32,346 nucleotides of DNA from Candidatus Schneewindia gallinarum. GTDB lineage: Bacteria > Bacillota > Clostridia > Oscillospirales > Ruminococcaceae. Position numbers and translations under genes: made by a program. The notes under the pieces were generated by a model. That model saw only the letters and a list, made by a program, of their open reading frames with translations. It was not told the DNA's origin and did no database searches. This document shows positions 6,066 through 15,104 of the stretch, in pieces. Where the stretch lies: contig CAJFUF010000032.1 in the NCBI GenBank assembly GCA_904420175.1, positions 1 through 32,346 on the forward strand. Direction: 5' to 3'. How positions within the stretch are numbered: position 1 is the first letter of the stretch; each line of letters starts with the position of its first letter.

Positions 6066-7193
6066 TTATCCCTTTTGTTCCATCAGACGGGCAATCAGCG
6101 CATAAATGCGCTCTGCCGCGTCAGGGACGGCGCCGCTTTTTGCGGCGGCCGAATATTTCCGCAGCCGCTCCGGGTCGCCCAGCAGCTCGTTCAGCTCTGC
6201 ATACAGACGGGAGCCGGTCAGATCCTTCTCCTCAATGACAATGGCGGCGCCCCGTTCCTCCAGCACCTTGGCATTGTGGAACTGGTGGTTTTCCGCCACG
6301 TAGGGGGACGGGATCAGGATGGACGCGCGGCCCGCCACCTCAATTTCACTGACGGTCAGCGCACCTGCCCTGCTGATGACCACATCCGCCGCACACAGCA
6401 GCTCGGGCATGTTGTTTAAATATTCCCGCACGTCGATGTTCTTCTGCAGTTTCGGGTTGATGCCCCGCTTGGCCAGATCCTTCAAAAAATCGTCGTAGCC
6501 GGCCCGGCCTGTGCCGTGGATGTGCAGCAGATCCTGCCGCAGGCGGTTGCGTTCCATCACCTCTGCCACGGCCCGGTTGATGGGCGCCGCACCGAGGGAG
6601 CCGCCGAAGGACACCACCAGCGACCGGTTGCCGAGGTTCAGCTTGCGGCGGCACTCGTCCCGGTTTAAGCTCAGCAAATCCTGGCGGACCGGGTTGCCCA
6701 CCACCTCGCACCGGACGGCCTCCGGCAGGCGGGCACGCGCCTTATCCACCGCCAGCAGCACCAGATCCACATCCTTGCTTAGCAGCTTGGTGGTCATGCC
6801 CGGGAAGGCGTTGGACTCATGAATCACCGTTCGAATTCCCTTTTTCGCGGCGCACAGCAGCACCGGCCCGCTGACATAGCCGCCGGTCCCGATAACCAGA
6901 TCCGGCTGAAAATCGTTTATCAGCTTACGCGCCTCAATCTGGCTGGTGCCTGCCAGCACCGCCGCCTTGATGTTGCGCGCAATGTTGGTGGGACTGAGCC
7001 TGCGTTGAAAGCCCTTGACGCTGATAGCCTTAAAGCGGTAGCCCGCCTCCGGAATCAGGCGGCATTCCATCCCGCCGCGGGCGCCTACATACAGGATGTC
7101 CACGTCCGGCTGATGTTTTTTCAGTACCTCGGCGATGGCAAGTGCGGGATTGATGTGCCCCGCGGTGCCGCCGCCGGCAATAATAACCTTCAT
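6066..7193 (-). CDS. murG: UDP-GlcNAc:lipid I N-acetylglucosaminyltransferase MurG
   Basis: Membrane-associated GT-B glycosyltransferase that adds GlcNAc to lipid I to make lipid II on the inner face of the membrane. The 375 residues have the expected glycine loops: GGGTAGH at residues 8-14, GTGGYVSGP, and SFGGSLGA at the start of the C-terminal domain. HESNAFPG and the donor-binding stretch SRAGALTVSEIEVAGR...PYVAENHQ are also present. The ATG at 7191-7193 is 8 nt after AAGGAG; the open frame upstream belongs to the ftsW-murG gap (70 bp) and is not conserved. It continues the ftsW transcript. Confidence 0.96.
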   Translation of the reverse strand: MKVIIAGGGTAGHINPALAIAEVLKKHQPDVDILYVGARGGMECRLIPEAGYRFKAISVKGFQRRLSPTNIARNIKAAVLAGTSQIEARKLINDFQPDLVIGTGGYVSGPVLLCAAKKGIRTVIHESNAFPGMTTKLLSKDVDLVLLAVDKARARLPEAVRCEVVGNPVRQDLLSLNRDECRRKLNLGNRSLVVSFGGSLGAAPINRAVAEVMERNRLRQDLLHIHGTGRAGYDDFLKDLAKRGINPKLQKNIDVREYLNNMPELLCAADVVISRAGALTVSEIEVAGRASILIPSPYVAENHQFHNAKVLEERGAAIVIEEKDLTGSRLYAELNELLGDPERLRKYSAAAKSGAVPDAAERIYALIARLMEQKG

Positions 7194-7263
7194 ACGATAC
7201 ACTCCTTCCCCGCCGCGCCACAAAAGGCGGGCGCGCCTGTTTTTCCGCCGAAAACGGCGTGTT

Positions 7264-8406
7264 TCATTGCTTAAGCACTGCCGACCGTGAGATGGACAGC
7301 ACCACGCCCATCTGTGCAAGCAGCATGATAAGGGACGTGCCGCCGTAACTGAAAAACGGCAGGCTGATACCGGTGTTGGGAATGGTGTTGGTAACCACCA
7401 TGATATTCAGCACCGCCTGAATGCCAACCTGAAGCACCAGCCCCACGCACAGCATGGCGCCGAAGCGGTCCTTCGCCCTTGAAGAAATCACGATTCCGCG
7501 CCACACCAGCGCCGCAAACAGCCCAATAATTAACAGTGCGCCGATGTAGCCCAGCTCCTCGCACACGATGGCAAAAATAAAGTCGTTCTGCGGCTCCGGC
7601 ACATACAGATATTTCTGACGCGACTGGCCAAGGCCAAGGCCGAAGAACCCGCCGGAGCCGATGGACAGCAGGCTTTGCACCGTCTGCCAGCCGAGGCCCT
7701 GTGGGTCGGAAAACGGATCAAGCCAGGTGGTCAACCGCCCCATGGCGTACTCGATAACGTCTGTAAACATGACAAGAAAGGCCAGCGCCCCGCCTGCTGC
7801 GGCCGCGGCCACGCCGAACCACGCAAGGTTCGCCCCGCCGATAATCAGCAGGCAGCCGGCTAAAAGCAGGATGAGAATGGTACCGGACAGGTGGGGTTCC
7901 AGCACCATGAGGCCCACCACCGGAATCAGCAGCAGGACAAAGGGAAGCAGGCCCTTTTTCAGTGTGCGCATCTTTTGGTAATTCAGCGCGATATAGTGGG
8001 AGAAAATAACGATAATGGCAAATTTTGCCACCTCGGACGGCTGGAACTGGCCGACGCCCGGCAGCACAATCCACCGCTTGGCGCCGTTAATTGCCGGCAT
8101 GAACAGCACCACCACCAGCAGCAGAACACTGATAGCATAAATGGGGTACACGAACTTGCGCAGGATGTGGTAGTCAATCCGGGAGATGACCAGCATGGCC
8201 GCCACGCCGAGGGCTGCAAAGGCCAGCTGCCTGCCGATGTAGTAAAAGCTGTTGCCCGTCATGTAAAACGCATAGGCATAGCTTGCGGAAAACAGCATGA
8301 TGAGGCCGATGGTCAACAGGCACATGACCAGCACGAAAAAAGTGATGTCCATGGGCTGCTTCTTCTCCCCGTTACGGAAGCTTCTTTTCAGTTTTCCCCG
8401 TCCCAT
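7264..8406 (-). CDS. ftsW: SEDS family peptidoglycan polymerase FtsW
   Basis: Polytopic glycosyltransferase that polymerises lipid II at the septum, working with a class B PBP. The 380 residues have ten hydrophobic segments and SEDS hallmarks: NGAKRWIVLPGVGQFQPSE (about 108-126), LEPHLSG, and the long extracytoplasmic loop SDPQGLGWQTVQSLLSIGSGGFFGLGLG with QSRQKYLYVPEPQNDFIFA, plus SLPFFSYGGTS near the end. The ATG at 8404-8406 lies 7 nt after AAGGAGG; another in-frame ATG only 1 nt after it is excluded. SpoVE is a close paralogue family, and position between mraY and murG with no murD favours the division polymerase. Confidence 0.93.
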   Translation of the reverse strand: MGRGKLKRSFRNGEKKQPMDITFFVLVMCLLTIGLIMLFSASYAYAFYMTGNSFYYIGRQLAFAALGVAAMLVISRIDYHILRKFVYPIYAISVLLLVVVLFMPAINGAKRWIVLPGVGQFQPSEVAKFAIIVIFSHYIALNYQKMRTLKKGLLPFVLLLIPVVGLMVLEPHLSGTILILLLAGCLLIIGGANLAWFGVAAAAAGGALAFLVMFTDVIEYAMGRLTTWLDPFSDPQGLGWQTVQSLLSIGSGGFFGLGLGQSRQKYLYVPEPQNDFIFAIVCEELGYIGALLIIGLFAALVWRGIVISSRAKDRFGAMLCVGLVLQVGIQAVLNIMVVTNTIPNTGISLPFFSYGGTSLIMLLAQMGVVLSISRSAVLKQ

Positions 8407-8434
8407 GGGCATACCTCCTTCTCTCAAAATTTGC

Positions 8435-9436
8435 TTACATCAGGTAGATGGACAAAACGGCCAGTGCCCCGCCCACCAGGGCCGTCAGGCTGAACAGAAA
8501 GACAATGGCTTTTTCGCTGTATCCGCTAAGCTCAAAGCTGTGGTGGATGGGCGTCATTTTAAACAGGCGCTTTTTCCTGATTTTTACGCTGAGCACCTGC
8601 AGCACCACACTGCCTGCCTCGCACACATAGACGATGCCCGCCAGCACCAGCAGCAGCGGCATGCCCGTCATAAAGGAGAAGGCAATGACGCAGCCGCCCA
8701 TAAACATGCTTCCCGTGTCGCCCATGAACACCTTGGCCGGGTAGAAATTGTAAATGAGGTAGCCGAGCAGGCCGCCCGCAAGGGCGCTTGCCGCCAGGGA
8801 CAGGGTGGGCTTTGTCATTAGGCCGCCGATAACAAGGAACGCGCAGCACACCATAAAGGTGACGGAGGAGGACAGGCCGTCCACGCCGTCCGTCAGGTTG
8901 ACTGCGTTGACAAAAAACAGGGTGAACAGAATCATCAGCGGGTAGTACCAGAGGCCGATGTCAAACTGGCCGACAAAGGGGATGACCAGAATGGTGGAGT
9001 GATCCCCGTGCAGCCACACGCACAGCAGGTACACACCGATAACCACGAACTGCATGACAAGCTTCTGGATTTCATTCAGGCCGAGGTTGCGTTTTTTAAT
9101 CACCTTGATATAGTCGTCGATAAACCCGATAAGGGAGAAGCCCAGCGCCATCAGCAGCCCTGCCACCAGCTTGAATTCGTCCATGCCAAACAGGGTGACG
9201 CTGCCGTCCCCCTTTAAAAGCAGGTAGACCACCGTGCACGCCACAATGGTGGAGATGATGAACATGAAGCCGCCCATGGTGGGGGTCCCCTTCTTTTTCT
9301 TGTGCCAGACCGGGCCGATTTCACTGAAGGGCTGGTCAAAATTGATTTTGTGAAGCACCGGGATCAACAGCAGGCCCAGCACCGCCGAAAGCCCGAAGGA
9401 AAGCCCTGCCGCCAACAGATTATAGGTTGCGTTCAA
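8435..9436 (-). CDS. mraY: Phospho-N-acetylmuramoyl-pentapeptide transferase MraY
   Basis: Integral membrane enzyme that moves phospho-MurNAc-pentapeptide from UDP to undecaprenyl phosphate, forming lipid I. The 333 residues carry the conserved motifs in order: MGGFMF near residue 55, FIDDYIKVIKKRN with the Mg-binding Asp pair, NAVNLTDGVDGLSSS, GDTGSMFMGG, and HHSFELSGYSE close to the C-terminus. In most relatives I recall, the last motif is HHHFE/HHHYE; here the third His is Ser. The only in-frame start I can defend is TTG (9434-9436), with AAAGGGTG 8 nt upstream. It follows the murF stop by 28 bp. Confidence 0.95.
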   Translation of the reverse strand: MNATYNLLAAGLSFGLSAVLGLLLIPVLHKINFDQPFSEIGPVWHKKKKGTPTMGGFMFIISTIVACTVVYLLLKGDGSVTLFGMDEFKLVAGLLMALGFSLIGFIDDYIKVIKKRNLGLNEIQKLVMQFVVIGVYLLCVWLHGDHSTILVIPFVGQFDIGLWYYPLMILFTLFFVNAVNLTDGVDGLSSSVTFMVCCAFLVIGGLMTKPTLSLAASALAGGLLGYLIYNFYPAKVFMGDTGSMFMGGCVIAFSFMTGMPLLLVLAGIVYVCEAGSVVLQVLSVKIRKKRLFKMTPIHHSFELSGYSEKAIVFLFSLTALVGGALAVLSIYLM

Positions 9437-9464
9437 CTTCCTAACACCCTTTCTTTCTCATTTT

Positions 9465-10808
9465 TCATTTCATGACCGCGCGGCTGACGTCCTCCAACGC
9501 AATGCCGCGGCTGGCCTTGAATAAAACGGTATCTCCGGCCTGCAGGGTCCTTTTCAGGTCCTCGGCAAGGCTCTGTTTATCCTGGAACAGGCGCGCCCCG
9601 CCGCTGATCCCCTCCATATACTGTGCGCCGAAGTCCCCCAGTAAATACAGGATATCACAGTTTTTCTCCGCAAAGGCGCCAATCTCCATGTGCGCCTTTA
9701 AGGAGTAGTCGCCCAGCTCCAGCATGCCGCCCAGCACCGCAATGCGCCGCCCCGGGCGCTCCTTCAGCACGCTGAGGGAGGCGCGCATGCTGTCGGGGCT
9801 TGCGTTGTAGCAGTCCTCTATGTAGGTGATGCCGTCCTTTACCGTCATTTTCTGACGCATGCCGCTGGGCATGTAGGCCGAAAACCCCGCCAGAATTTCG
9901 TCGTCTGTCATCTGCAGCTCCTTCGCGGCAAGGAAGGCCGCCAGCGCGTCCAGCACCATGTGCCTGCCAAGGGCGGGTACAAACGCCTCGATATCCCGGT
10001 GGTGGTAGCGGATGGTAAAGGCCGTCCCCTCCCCGTCCGTATGGATGTCCTTGGCGATGATGTCCGCGTCGCCGCAGTCAATGCCGTACCGGCGCAGGCG
10101 CACGCCCTCCGGCGGCTGGACCGTCCGAAGCAGGTCGTCGTCCCCGTTGACAATTAACAGGCCGCCCCGGCCGATTCCCTCGCACAGCTCCAGCTTTGCC
10201 TTTAAAATGTTTTCGCGGGAGCCCAGCGTCTCAATGTGCGAGACGCCGATGATGGTGATAATCCCGATGGTGGGTTTTGCCGTTCTGGAAAGCAGGCTGA
10301 TTTCCCCAAACCCGCTCATGCCCATCTCAATGACCGCCGCCTCCGTGGTGCGGTCCATCTGAAGCAGCGTGGCGGGCAGGCCCACCTCATTATTCAGGTT
10401 GGCGGGCGTTTTATGGGTGGAGAAGCGGCGGGAAAGCACGCTCCACACCAGCTCCTTCGTGGTGGTCTTGCCCACACTACCCGTAATGCCCACCAGCGGG
10501 ATGTTGAACAGCTCCCGGTAATAGGCGGCGATGGCAAGGTACGCCCTGCCCGTGTCCTCCACCCGGATAAGCTTCTCCTGTGCGCCGGGCCCGGCATAGC
10601 TCCGGTCCACCACGGCGGCCACTGCGCCCTTTTCAAGGCACTGCCCCACAAAGTCGTGCCCGTCAAACCGCTCGCCCTTCAGGGCCACAAACAGGCTGCC
10701 CGGGGTAATGGTGCGCGAGTCGGTGCTGACCGCCTTAACAAGGGTTTGTTTATCCTTAAGCGGGTAGCCCAGCGCCCCCGCGATGTCCTGTAATAATACG
10801 GCTTCCAA
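9465..10808 (-). CDS. murF: UDP-MurNAc-tripeptide:D-Ala-D-Ala ligase MurF
   Basis: Cytoplasmic ATP-dependent ligase adding D-Ala-D-Ala to UDP-MurNAc-tripeptide. The 447 residues show the N-terminal substrate domain with STDSRTITPGSLFVALKGE, the P-loop GSVGKTTTKEL, NNEVGLP, EMGMSGFGEI, and the C-terminal YNASPDSM and GGMLELG segments typical of MurF. TTG at 10806-10808 is the likely start, three nucleotides after the murE stop. The ribosome-binding site AAAGGAACG lies inside the last murE codons, so translation is probably coupled. Confidence 0.95.
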   Translation of the reverse strand: MEAVLLQDIAGALGYPLKDKQTLVKAVSTDSRTITPGSLFVALKGERFDGHDFVGQCLEKGAVAAVVDRSYAGPGAQEKLIRVEDTGRAYLAIAAYYRELFNIPLVGITGSVGKTTTKELVWSVLSRRFSTHKTPANLNNEVGLPATLLQMDRTTEAAVIEMGMSGFGEISLLSRTAKPTIGIITIIGVSHIETLGSRENILKAKLELCEGIGRGGLLIVNGDDDLLRTVQPPEGVRLRRYGIDCGDADIIAKDIHTDGEGTAFTIRYHHRDIEAFVPALGRHMVLDALAAFLAAKELQMTDDEILAGFSAYMPSGMRQKMTVKDGITYIEDCYNASPDSMRASLSVLKERPGRRIAVLGGMLELGDYSLKAHMEIGAFAEKNCDILYLLGDFGAQYMEGISGGARLFQDKQSLAEDLKRTLQAGDTVLFKASRGIALEDVSRAVMK

Positions 10809-10811
10809 CGC

Positions 10812-12260
10812 TTATCCACGTTCCTTTCTTTTCTGAACGGCCTCCATGACAATTTCCCTCTCGCTGAAATAGACGGTGCAGCCGTGCATCATCTGGTAAT
10901 CCTCGTGTCCCTTGCCCGCAAGCACCACCACGTCGTCCTTTTCGGCGTGCTCCACCGCAAAACGGATGGCGTCGGTGCGTTCCGGGAAGCACCAGGTGGG
11001 GATTTTGGGGTCCATTCCCTGCTTGACCTGCTCGATAATTTCCACCGGGTCGTCGTCCCGCGGATTGTCGGAGGTGATGACCGCCACATCGGTGTAGCGG
11101 CTGACCGCCTGCCCCATGGGGGCGCGCTTGGTGGTGTCCCGGTTGCCGGAGGCGCCGAACACGGTGATGACCCGCCCCTTTGCAAAGCCCTTTACTGTGG
11201 ACAGCAGGTTTTCCAGCGCATCCGGCGTATGGGCATAGTCGCAGATTACGGTGAAGTCCGTATCCGTCGGCAGCACCTCCATCCGGCCGCGCACGCCGCG
11301 GGCTGCGGCCAGCCCTTCCGTCACCTGCTCCACCGAGAGGCCCAGCTGCAAACAGGCCGCGCACGCCGCCAGCGCATTGCTGACGGAGAACATCCCCGGC
11401 ATGGGGAACACCATGCGGGAGATGATGTTTTCGTGCAGCAGTTCAAACTCCACCCGGTCGGAGAAGGTGCGGATATTTTTGGCGGTAAAATCCGCCGCGT
11501 CGTCCTTTACGGAGTAGGTCAGCGTCCTGCACGGCAGCTTTCCAACCACCGTGCGGATGGTGGGATCGTCCAGGTTCAGGATGGCGGTTTTGCTCTGGTC
11601 AAACAGGCGCAGTTTCGCCTGAAAATAATTTTCCATGGTGTGATGGTAGTCGAGGTGATCCTGCGTCAGGTTGGTGAAAATACCCACCTCGTACATCAGG
11701 CCCGCCGTCCTGCGCTGATCCAGCGCCTGGCTGCCCACCTCCATGGAGACATACTGGCAGCCAGCATTTTTCATCCGGTGCAGCAGGGCCTGCAGCTCCT
11801 CCGGGGTGGGGGTGGTGTAATCCGCGTGCAGGCTGACCTCCCCAAACTGGTACTGCACGGTGCCCACAAGGCCGGTTTTGCGGCCCGCATGTTCCAAAAT
11901 TTCTTTTATGACGGTGCTGACCGTAGTCTTGGCATTCGTCCCGGTGACGCCGATAAGCTTCATACTGTCACCGGGGTTTCCCTCAAATGCGGCGCACAGC
12001 ACCCCCAGCAGCTCCCTTGTGTCGTCCACATAGACGGCGGGAACGGGTACTGCATCCGTCACCACGGGGATGCCCCCCTTTTCCGCCACCCCTGCGGCAA
12101 AGTCGTGTCCGTCGCGGTGCAGGCCCTTCATGGCCAGAAACACCACGCCCGGCCCGGCCCGGCGGGAGTCGGCCGTGACGCCGGTCACCGTCCTGTCAAG
12201 CAGGCTGAGATCCGTATTGTTATGGAACTTCACGTCCTTTAGCAGCTCTCTCAGTGTCAC
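10812..12260 (-). CDS. murE: UDP-MurNAc-tripeptide synthetase MurE (meso-diaminopimelate type)
   Basis: Adds the third stem-peptide residue. The 482 residues include the nucleotide-binding GVTGTNAKTTVS at about 104-115, the EVGSQAL stretch, the AKLRLFD Lys (residue 216) that is carbamylated in the family, DYAHTPDALEN, and DNPRDDDP at 398-405. The DNPR motif is the established marker for meso-diaminopimelate; Lys-adding enzymes carry a different residue there. So an A1-gamma peptidoglycan is inferred. The P-loop has Ala (GTNAKTT) where GTNGKTT is usual. GTG at 12258-12260 is the start: AAGGAGG is 8 nt upstream. The frame continues upstream into the PBP gene without a better start. Confidence 0.95.
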   Translation of the reverse strand: MTLRELLKDVKFHNNTDLSLLDRTVTGVTADSRRAGPGVVFLAMKGLHRDGHDFAAGVAEKGGIPVVTDAVPVPAVYVDDTRELLGVLCAAFEGNPGDSMKLIGVTGTNAKTTVSTVIKEILEHAGRKTGLVGTVQYQFGEVSLHADYTTPTPEELQALLHRMKNAGCQYVSMEVGSQALDQRRTAGLMYEVGIFTNLTQDHLDYHHTMENYFQAKLRLFDQSKTAILNLDDPTIRTVVGKLPCRTLTYSVKDDAADFTAKNIRTFSDRVEFELLHENIISRMVFPMPGMFSVSNALAACAACLQLGLSVEQVTEGLAAARGVRGRMEVLPTDTDFTVICDYAHTPDALENLLSTVKGFAKGRVITVFGASGNRDTTKRAPMGQAVSRYTDVAVITSDNPRDDDPVEIIEQVKQGMDPKIPTWCFPERTDAIRFAVEHAEKDDVVVLAGKGHEDYQMMHGCTVYFSEREIVMEAVQKRKERG

Positions 12261-12285
12261 CGTAAGTTCCTCCTTGCTGTCCCTG

Positions 12286-14484
12286 TTACTCTCTGGCCAC
12301 ATTCGCCTGGAATGCCACGTCCACCACGGTGCCCACACTGACGGTGGTCCCCTCCGCAATGCTTTGGGAAACGGCCGTGGCGGTCTTGGTGGTGCTGTCG
12401 CCTGTCATGTGGATGTTGATGCCCAGCGCACCTGCCGTGGCGCTTGCCTGCGACGGGGTCAGGCCCGTCAGCTTCGGCATGGTTACGGTCTTGGTCTCGC
12501 TGTCGTCCAGATATACCACCAGTGTGCCGCCCTGCGGGATTTTGTTGCCGCCGGAGGGCACTGTTTTAACAACCGTGTCCCCCTCGCCCACGTAGGTCAC
12601 CTTCAGGCCCTTCGAGTTGATGGTGGCCTTGGCCTGGGACAGGGTGCTTCCCACAAGATTGGGGACGGAGATGGTGGTTTTCGCCAGTTCCTCCTCCGTG
12701 TAGACGGGCTGCACGCCGATGTAGGGCAGCGCCTCCTCAAGGAAGCGGCGCACTGCCGGGGCGGCCAGCACCGCGCCGTACTGGCTGTAGGAGTTCGGTT
12801 CGTCCACGAAAATCAGCACGGCGATCTGCGGATCGTCCGCCGGGGCGAAGGCGAAGAAGGAAGCGACACGCGCGTCCGGATCGTCGCTGTCCAGCTTTTC
12901 ACTGGTTCCCGACTTGCCGCCGATGCGGTAACCCGCAATGTAGCAGTTGCTGCCCGGGGCCGCCACGTCCGCCTCCAGCATGTCGCACAGGATCTGGCTG
13001 GTCTCGGCGCTGATGACGGTACGGACCTCCGTGGGTTCGATGGTTTTATACACGTTGCCGTCGCTGTCGAGGATTTTGCTGACAAGATGCGGCTTCATCA
13101 GCTTGCCGCCGTTGATGGCCGCGCAGTTGGCCGTCAGCATCTGCAGCGGGGTGATTTTGTTACTCTGTCCGAATGCGCAGCTGCCCAGCTCCACCGGGCC
13201 CATCTGCTGGGCGCGGTAGACGATGCTGTTCGTCTCGCCGTACAGGTCGATGCCGGTTTTCTCCGTCAGGCCGAAGGCCTGCACATAGCTGTAGAACCGC
13301 TCCGCGCCAAGGCGCTGCCCCATCTCCACATACACGGGGTTGCAGGAGGCGGTCATTGATTCAAAGAAGTTAAGGCTGCCGTGGCCGCCTGCCTTCCAGC
13401 AGTGGAACGTGTGGTCCGCAATGGTGACGCCCGCGGGGCTGCAGTAGAACTGCTCATCCGTGGTGACCACCTTCTCCTCCAGTGCGGCGGCGGCCGTCAC
13501 CACCTTGAACACACTGCCCGGCTCGTACAGGTCGGAGATGATTTTGTTGCGCCACTGGTACTGCTGGGCGTTGCTCAGGGCGGTGGTATATTCCTCGCCC
13601 TCCAGTCCCTCCAGCGACGCCTTCAGCCTTTCATCCAGAATGGTGTACGGGTCGTTGGGGTCAAAGTCGCTTTTGCTGGCCATGGCCAGAATCTCCCCTG
13701 TTTTGGGGTTCATGACAATGCCGGACACCGCCTTCGCGTTGTGCTCCGTCAGGGCGGCCTCCAGCTGTTTTTCAAGGTAGTGCTGCAGCGTCTCGTCCAG
13801 CGTGGTCACAAGGCTGTAGCCGTCCGTTGCGGAGTACAGCTTTTCATACTGGAAGGGCATATCCTGGCCCCAGCCGTTTTTGGCGGACACCACAAGGCCG
13901 GAGGTCCCGGTAAGCAGGTCGTCGTAGTAGGCCTCCAGGCCGGACAGGCCCTGATTGTCCACGCCGGTAAAGCCGATAACCGCCGAGGCAAAGTTCCCGT
14001 AGGGATAGTAGCGCTTGCTGTCCTCAATCAGAGAGACGAAGCTGTATCCGTTTTCCTGGCAGAAGGCCTTGACCTTCTCGCTTTCGTCGTACTCTATCTT
14101 CCGCTTAAGCACCTCGTAGTAGTTGTTTTTCTGCATTTTTGCCAGAACCGTCTCGTAGTCCAGCTCCAGCAGCTCGCTGAGCTTCTGGGCGGCCTCCTCC
14201 TTCTGGCTTTCCTTAATATCCTTCGGGGAGATGGTCACCGTCCACACCGTGGCAGATGCGGCCAGAATGTTGCCGTTGCGGTCGTAGATGCTGCCGCGGC
14301 CGGGGGCAATGCTGATGTCGCGCAGCTGCTGGTTCACCGCTTTCTGCTGCAGTTCGTCCCCGTCGATAACCTGCAGGTAAAACAGGCGCACCCCCATCGT
14401 GACAAAGCCCAATAAAATCAGAAGGACGCCGACCACCCGCATCCTTTTTTTCATTTTCAGTGATAGCTTCCTCGTGTCTGCCAT
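12286..14484 (-). CDS. Class B penicillin-binding protein with two PASTA domains (FtsI/SpoVD type)
   Basis: Membrane-anchored DD-transpeptidase that crosslinks septal or spore peptidoglycan. The 732 residues run as follows: short cytoplasmic basic N-terminus, membrane helix at 17-37, PBP dimerisation domain from RGSIYDRNG, then the transpeptidase with Ser324-x-x-Lys327 (EPGSVFK), Ser380-Cys-Asn382 and Lys524-Ser-Gly-Thr527. Two PASTA domains follow at about 608-665 and 667-728. The size and PASTA pair match both PBP2b/FtsI and SpoVD; position in the dcw cluster beside ftsL supports the division enzyme, but SpoVD is also encoded at this spot in spore formers. The start ATG follows GGAGG. A 146-bp gap with a hairpin separates it from ftsL. 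Confidence 0.93.
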   Translation of the reverse strand: MADTRKLSLKMKKRMRVVGVLLILLGFVTMGVRLFYLQVIDGDELQQKAVNQQLRDISIAPGRGSIYDRNGNILAASATVWTVTISPKDIKESQKEEAAQKLSELLELDYETVLAKMQKNNYYEVLKRKIEYDESEKVKAFCQENGYSFVSLIEDSKRYYPYGNFASAVIGFTGVDNQGLSGLEAYYDDLLTGTSGLVVSAKNGWGQDMPFQYEKLYSATDGYSLVTTLDETLQHYLEKQLEAALTEHNAKAVSGIVMNPKTGEILAMASKSDFDPNDPYTILDERLKASLEGLEGEEYTTALSNAQQYQWRNKIISDLYEPGSVFKVVTAAAALEEKVVTTDEQFYCSPAGVTIADHTFHCWKAGGHGSLNFFESMTASCNPVYVEMGQRLGAERFYSYVQAFGLTEKTGIDLYGETNSIVYRAQQMGPVELGSCAFGQSNKITPLQMLTANCAAINGGKLMKPHLVSKILDSDGNVYKTIEPTEVRTVISAETSQILCDMLEADVAAPGSNCYIAGYRIGGKSGTSEKLDSDDPDARVASFFAFAPADDPQIAVLIFVDEPNSYSQYGAVLAAPAVRRFLEEALPYIGVQPVYTEEELAKTTISVPNLVGSTLSQAKATINSKGLKVTYVGEGDTVVKTVPSGGNKIPQGGTLVVYLDDSETKTVTMPKLTGLTPSQASATAGALGINIHMTGDSTTKTATAVSQSIAEGTTVSVGTVVDVAFQANVARE

Positions 14485-14536
14485 GGCTTCCTCCGCTTAC
14501 AGTGTTAATCAATCGACCTTTTTTTCACGTCTTTTA

Positions 14537-14575
14537 AAAACCAAATGGGTTAAGCTGAATAAATCAGATTAACCC
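14537..14575 (-). terminator. Hairpin with short T-run upstream of the PBP gene
   Basis: On the minus strand GGGTTAA and TTAACCC (14569-14575 and 14547-14553) pair, with an inner CTGA/TCAG and a TTTAT loop, followed by ATTTGGTTTTTA. It resembles a weak terminator or attenuator between ftsL and the PBP gene, although the genes downstream should need read-through from mraZ. No clear promoter was found after it. Confidence 0.45.
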
Positions 14576-14630
14576 TCGGATATAAGGGGCTCTCCCGTAA
14601 CTATACCTACGTAAAAGCGCGCCTTCCTAT

Positions 14631-15098
14631 TCAACTTTCTTTCCCGCCGAACAGCCCGGTAAAGAACCGGACAACCTGACCGAGGATGCTGTTGTCCTCC
14701 TCCGTGACCTCCACCGCATTGCCGGTGGTGAGGGTGACATAGTTGACCTGATAGTCGCCCTGTTTCACTAGGCCGAGCTTCGCGGCGGCGACCTCCTCCA
14801 CCTTTTTCAGCGTCACGCCCGCGTCCATTTGCAGCTGCAGGCGCTGTGCCTCACTCTGGGCGGCGTTGTACTCCTCCTCGGCGGTGGTGATGGCGGCGGA
14901 CAGTTCCGTCAGCTGGGCCCGGCTGAACAGCGCAAGGCTGAGCACGCCGACCACCAGCACCGCCACCGCCATGACCCGCACGGCGCCAAAACGCCGCTGG
15001 GGCTTCGGCCGCGGCGCCTTTTTCGGCTCCAGCCTGATGACCTGTTCCTTTTTCTTTTTTTCAAACAGCGACAGATCGTATGCAGTATTCTGTGCCAT
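14631..15098 (-). CDS. ftsL: Cell division protein FtsL-like
   Basis: Small bitopic protein of 155 residues. It has a Lys/Arg/Pro-rich cytoplasmic N-terminus (about 1-38), one membrane helix (about 40-59) and an extracytoplasmic coiled coil (about 60-100, with regular Leu/Ala heptads and many Glu/Gln). Sequence identity among FtsL proteins is very low, so the call rests on topology, size and position directly between rsmH and the class B PBP, where ftsL sits across Firmicutes. FtsL forms a complex with DivIB/FtsQ and DivIC and recruits FtsW-PBP. The C-terminal 50 residues beyond the coiled coil are longer than in the shortest relatives. The ATG is 9 nt after AAGGA, which overlaps the rsmH stop. 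Confidence 0.82.
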   Translation of the reverse strand: MAQNTAYDLSLFEKKKKEQVIRLEPKKAPRPKPQRRFGAVRVMAVAVLVVGVLSLALFSRAQLTELSAAITTAEEEYNAAQSEAQRLQLQMDAGVTLKKVEEVAAAKLGLVKQGDYQVNYVTLTTGNAVEVTEEDNSILGQVVRFFTGLFGGKES

Positions 15099-15104
15099 TG
15101 AACG

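Noticed and set aside
10884-12242. 452-codon plus-strand open frame opposite murE
   Set aside because: Antisense shadow of a clearly functional gene; His/Gly/Val-rich translation typical of shadows in GC-rich DNA.
12070-14415. Long plus-strand open frames opposite the PBP gene
   Set aside because: Shadows of the PBP coding strand; no plus-strand ribosome-binding sites or motifs.
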